From CBDBZL01 sp031399025 (GTDB lineage Bacteria; Pseudomonadota; Alphaproteobacteria; Sphingomonadales; Sphingomonadaceae): a stretch of 15,192 bases of DNA. The stretch lies in contig JANNOJ010000064.1 in assembly GCA_031399025.1 (NCBI GenBank), positions 1 through 15,192 of the forward strand, read 5' to 3'. The position numbers and the translations under genes are program-made. The notes beneath the pieces were generated by a model, which searched no databases, was not told the DNA's origin, and was given only the letters and a program-made list of their open reading frames with translations. The number at the start of each line of letters is the position of its first letter. Within the stretch, counting starts at the first letter, position 1. Positions 12,521-15,192 of the stretch are shown here, piece by piece.

Positions 12521-14477
12521 ATGACCGACATCGATTCGCCGCGCCACACTCCCGCCGCCGCCGCTCCCCGGCCCGGCGCGCCGGTCGCCGTCACCACCGG
12601 GCCGATCCGCGGCAGCCGCAAGGCGCAGGTCGGCCCGACCCCGCTGCACGGCTGCCACGTCGCCATGCGCGAGATCGCCCTCGAGCCCTCCGCCAACGAG
12701 CCGCCCTTGCGCGTCTACGACACCTCCGGCCCCTATACCGACCCGGCCGCCAGCATCGACATCGCCGCCGGGCTCCCTCTGCTGCGCCGCGACTGGCAAC
12801 TCGCGCGCGGCGACATCGAGGATTACGCCGCGCGCGAACTTCGCCCCGAGGATAACGGCCAGCGTCCTGGAAGCAGGGGCCCCGACCGCTCGGCCGGCGT
12901 GCCCGCCTTCCCCAACGTGATCCGCCGCCCCTACCGCGCCATTGCGGGCGGCAACATCACCCAGATGCACTATGCCCGCCGCGGCATCATCACCCCCGAG
13001 ATGGAATACGTCGCCGTCAGGGAGAATCTCGGCCGCGAACACCCCGGCCGCACGGCCGCCCGCGAACCCCTCACCCGCGACGGCAATGCCAGAGACGGCG
13101 AGAGCTTCGGCGCCGCCATCCCCGACCACGTCACCCCCGAATTCGTCCGCAGCGAAGTCGCTCGCGGGCGCGCCATCATCCCCAGCAACGTCAACCACCC
13201 CGAGGCCGAGCCGATGGCGATCGGCCGCAACTTCCTCGTCAAGATCAACGCCAATATCGGCAGTTCCGCGGTCGCCTCCGACGTCGCCAGCGAAGTGGAC
13301 AAGCTGGTCTGGGCCATCCGCTGGGGCGCCGACACCGTGATGGATCTCTCCACCGGCCGCAACATCCACGACACCCGCGAGTGGATCATCCGCAATTCCC
13401 CCGTCCCCATCGGCACCGTCCCCATCTACCAGGCGCTGGAGAAAGTGGGCGGCGTCGCCGAGGACCTCACCTGGGAAATCTTCCGCGACACCCTGATCGA
13501 GCAGGCCGAGCAGGGCGTCGACTATTTCACCATCCACGCCGGCGTGCGCCTGCCCTTCATCCCCATGACCGCCCGTCGCGTCACCGGCATCGTCAGCCGC
13601 GGCGGCTCGATCATGGCCAAGTGGTGCCTGGCGCACCACCGGGAGAGCTTCCTCTACGAGCATTTCGACGACATTTCCGAGATCTGCGCCGCCTACGACA
13701 TCGCCTATTCGCTGGGCGACGGCCTGCGCCCCGGTTCCATCGCCGACGCCAACGACGAGGCTCAGTTCGCCGAACTCTATACGCTGGGCGAGTTAACGAA
13801 ACGTGCCTGGGCCAAGGACGTGCAGGTCATGATCGAAGGCCCCGGTCACGTGCCGATGCACAAGATCAAGGAGAACATGGACAAACAGCTCGCCGCCTGC
13901 GGCGAGGCGCCGTTCTACACCCTCGGGCCGCTCGTCACCGACATCGCGCCCGGCTATGACCACATCACCAGCGGCATCGGGGCTGCGCAGATCGGTTGGT
14001 ATGGCACCGCGATGCTCTGCTACGTCACGCCCCAAGGAGCATCTGGGCCTGCCCGACCGCGACGATGTGAAGGTCGGCGTCGTTACCTACAAGCTCGCCG
14101 CGCACGCAGCGGACTTGGCCAAGGGCCACCCGGCAGCGCAAGTCCGCGACGACGCGCTCAGCAAAGCCCGCTTCGAATTCCGCTGGCGCGACCAGTTCAA
14201 CCTGAGCCTCGACCCCGATACGGCGGAGCAATATCACGACCAGACGCTGCCAGCCGAGGGCGCCAAGACCGCGCATTTCTGTAGCATGTGCGGACCGAAA
14301 TTCTGCTCGATGAAGATCAGCCAGGAGGTGCGGGAGTTCGCGCGGTTGCAGAACCAGCCTGCTGAAGGCTTTATCGCGGTCGATGAGGCAGAGAAGGGAA
14401 TGGCGCAAATGAGCGAGGTCTATGAAGAAACCGGACGCGAACTCTATATGGGCCAGGGCGATAGGGAGCACGACTGA
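12521..14477 (+). pseudogene. thiC: Phosphomethylpyrimidine synthase ThiC, interrupted by a one-base frameshift
   Basis: ThiC is a radical-SAM enzyme that turns aminoimidazole ribotide into HMP-phosphate, the pyrimidine half of thiamine. Frame 1 from ATG 12521 gives a near-complete protein: SRKAQVGPTPL, YDTSGPYTDP, MHYARRGIITPEMEYVA, NVNHPEAEPMAIG, MDLSTGRNIHDTRE, THIHAGVR-type barrel strands, and MIEGPGHVPMHKI, ending CYVTP. At 14030-14033 there are four C where the family needs three (CCC AAG GAG for P-K-E). After that the sequence continues intact in the next frame as KEHLGLPDRDDVK through the cluster motif CSMCGPKFC (Cys587, 590, 595 if corrected) to a stop at 14477. As written, translation ends at 14284 after 587 residues and lacks all three Fe-S cysteines, so it would be inactive. 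Corrected length is 651. Riboswitch-controlled. G+C falls in the last ~250 bp. Confidence 0.93.
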
Positions 14478-14983
14478 TGCTGACAACAATCCTTGCCATT
14501 TTGGCGCAGGCAACTTCGCCCGCCGCCGCGCCAGCTCTGACCAACCAGGCCAAGGTTGAAAATCTGATGGTCGTTCAACTATGGTCCAACAATTCAGAAG
14601 AATTCCTGACCGCATGGAAACAGCCCAGTCCGCCCAGCTTGAGGACGACCACCAAGATTGAACGCAATAAGCCAATCACCGCCTTCATCATCTTTGCAGG
14701 ATGCAAGGGCGATGCGGCAGGGAAATGCAATCTGCACGGCAGCATTGAGTTCCGCGACCCCGACGGCAAGGTTTATGGCGAACATAAAGACGTCGATATC
14801 TGGAGCGGGCCTGTGCTTGACGGATATAATCTCAGGCTGTCCCCCATCGGTCCCACGCTTGTGATCGAAGACGGAGAAAAGCTCGGCGATTACACCGTGC
14901 GGATTACGGTTACGGATCGCAACGCCAATGTAACGGCGGCGACAGAAGAGAAACTGACGGTGGTGGAAGCGGCGCCGAAATGA
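14477..14983 (+). CDS. Exported hypothetical protein lodged between two ThiC tails
   Basis: 168 residues, not named. An N-terminal hydrophobic stretch (MLTTILAILAQATSPAAA) looks like a short signal peptide, so the protein is probably periplasmic. The rest is strand-rich with two cysteines in AGCKGDAAGKCNLHGSIEF, which may form a disulfide. It has an Ig-like or beta-sandwich rhythm (YNLRLSPIG, GDYTVRITVTDRNANVT, EEKLTVVEAAP). Similar small exported unknown proteins occur in sphingomonads, from memory. The ATG overlaps the thiC stop by one base (TGATG, 14475-14479), implying coupled translation and so perhaps thiamine-riboswitch control. Its stop lies inside the ATGA that opens the second ThiC tail. 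G+C is about 50% (30 of 60 in 14641-14700), well below upstream thiC, suggesting it was acquired. Confidence 0.8.
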   Translation: MLTTILAILAQATSPAAAPALTNQAKVENLMVVQLWSNNSEEFLTAWKQPSPPSLRTTTKIERNKPITAFIIFAGCKGDAAGKCNLHGSIEFRDPDGKVYGEHKDVDIWSGPVLDGYNLRLSPIGPTLVIEDGEKLGDYTVRITVTDRNANVTAATEEKLTVVEAAPK

Positions 14984-15108
14984 GCATGGCCGAGATGAGC
15001 AAGGTCTATGACGGAGCCGAGGGCGCAAGCGCCCGACGCGAACGAACGAAGCGAGGACAAACCGGGCGCGAGCTCTATATGGGCGCTGGGGACCGGGAGC
15101 ATGATTGA
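14980..15108 (+). pseudogene. Orphan second copy of the ThiC C-terminal tail
   Basis: A 42-residue open frame begins MAEMSKVY from its third residue and ends TGRELYMGAGDREHD. The genuine thiC end at 14400-14477 reads MAQMSEVYEETGRELYMGQGDREHD. The two tails are clearly homologous at protein level but diverged in DNA, the longest identical run being about 12 nt (CTCTATATGGGC). Between Tyr10 and the TGRELYMG block, 17 codons replace the normal two (see the repeat entry). It is too short to act alone and is most simply the displaced original 3' end of thiC. Confidence 0.85.
15012..15056. repeat. About 45-bp in-frame insertion with a palindrome, RPE/REP-like
   Basis: Compared with the thiC tail at 14400-14477, the orphan tail carries about 45 extra bp in a multiple of three. 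It contains the inverted repeat GGGCGC-AA-GCGCCC (15021-15034) and a run of CGAA-type repeats (GCGAACGAACGAAGCGAGG). Short palindromic elements that insert in frame inside genes are known in alphaproteobacteria (Rickettsia palindromic elements). No second copy was noticed in this window. Confidence 0.6.
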
Positions 15109-15146
15109 GGGCAATTACACGGGTAACATGATTGGAGGATGATCTG

Positions 15147-15192
15147 ATGAAAATATTGGAAACCTTCAGCTCGAATAGCTTCTTGCTGCCCC
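15147..15192 (+). CDS. Start of an unidentified gene (runs off the right edge)
   Basis: Fifteen codons, MKILETFSSNSFLLP, are visible. GGAGG at 15134-15138 lies 8 nt before the ATG at 15147, a strong translation start. There are 38 bp after the orphan ThiC tail and no promoter is evident. Too little sequence is present for a functional call. Confidence 0.65.
   Translation, partial: MKILETFSSNSFLLP

Noticed and set aside
12278..13663. Upstream part of a 779-codon minus-strand frame antisense to thiC
   Set aside because: Only 11324-12277 of that frame is a real gene with a signal peptide; the upstream part is antisense to thiC with shadow composition.
1..15192. CRISPR arrays, insertion sequences, transposases, rRNA
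   Set aside because: No regularly spaced repeats, no transposase motifs and no rRNA sequence were seen on either strand.

Overview
The window is GC-rich chromosomal DNA (about 70% G+C over most of its length). Gene content points to an alphaproteobacterium, most likely Sphingomonadales (Sphingomonas/Erythrobacter-like). The pointers are a ppx-rlmE pair, a MmcB gene with an alphaproteobacterial LexA box, a short four-helix FtsK, DUF2141 and DUF6152 genes, and several leaderless-looking starts. The assignment rests on reading the proteins, not on a database search.

Left part (1-8495) looks like ordinary core genome. It holds a 5' fragment of a glutathione S-transferase gene and a tRNA-Gln(CTG) with its own sigma70-type promoter, both on minus. 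Next are a translationally coupled ppx-rlmE operon (+), and a minus-strand group of mmcB, a sterol desaturase-family gene and a DUF2141 gene. A minus-strand yggS diverges from a plus-strand thiamine-phosphate-synthase-like gene, which is followed by ftsK (+). mmcB carries a perfect GTTC-N7-GTTC LexA box inside a promoter that would start the mRNA at the ATG itself. yggS and the thiE-like gene face each other across 20 bp centred on one symmetric CTATAG.

Middle part (8496-10708) is accessory. A visibly lower-GC, two-gene cassette (8643-9715, ATGA overlap) encodes a small helical protein and a 263-residue modular protein with a hydrophobic Gly/Ala-rich tail. It is my best candidate for an undescribed (possibly defence-type) system. 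The next gene, an NTF2/SnoaL-like protein, has no good start in frame, and a signal-peptide-like leader sits in another frame. This suggests damage or a frameshift at the cassette edge. Then come about 440 bp without a convincing gene, ending in a run of ten C.

Right part (10709-15192) has two minus-strand exported-protein genes (DUF6152, and a 317-residue unknown) diverging from a TPP-riboswitch-controlled thiC. thiC is interrupted by a one-base C insertion at 14030-14033, upstream of the codons for its iron-sulfur cysteines. Its 3' end is followed by a lower-GC gene for an exported unknown protein and then by a second, diverged copy of the ThiC C-terminal tail. That second copy carries a roughly 45-bp in-frame insertion containing a palindrome. 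This layout resembles integration or recombination at the 3' end of thiC. The window ends in the first codons of another gene.
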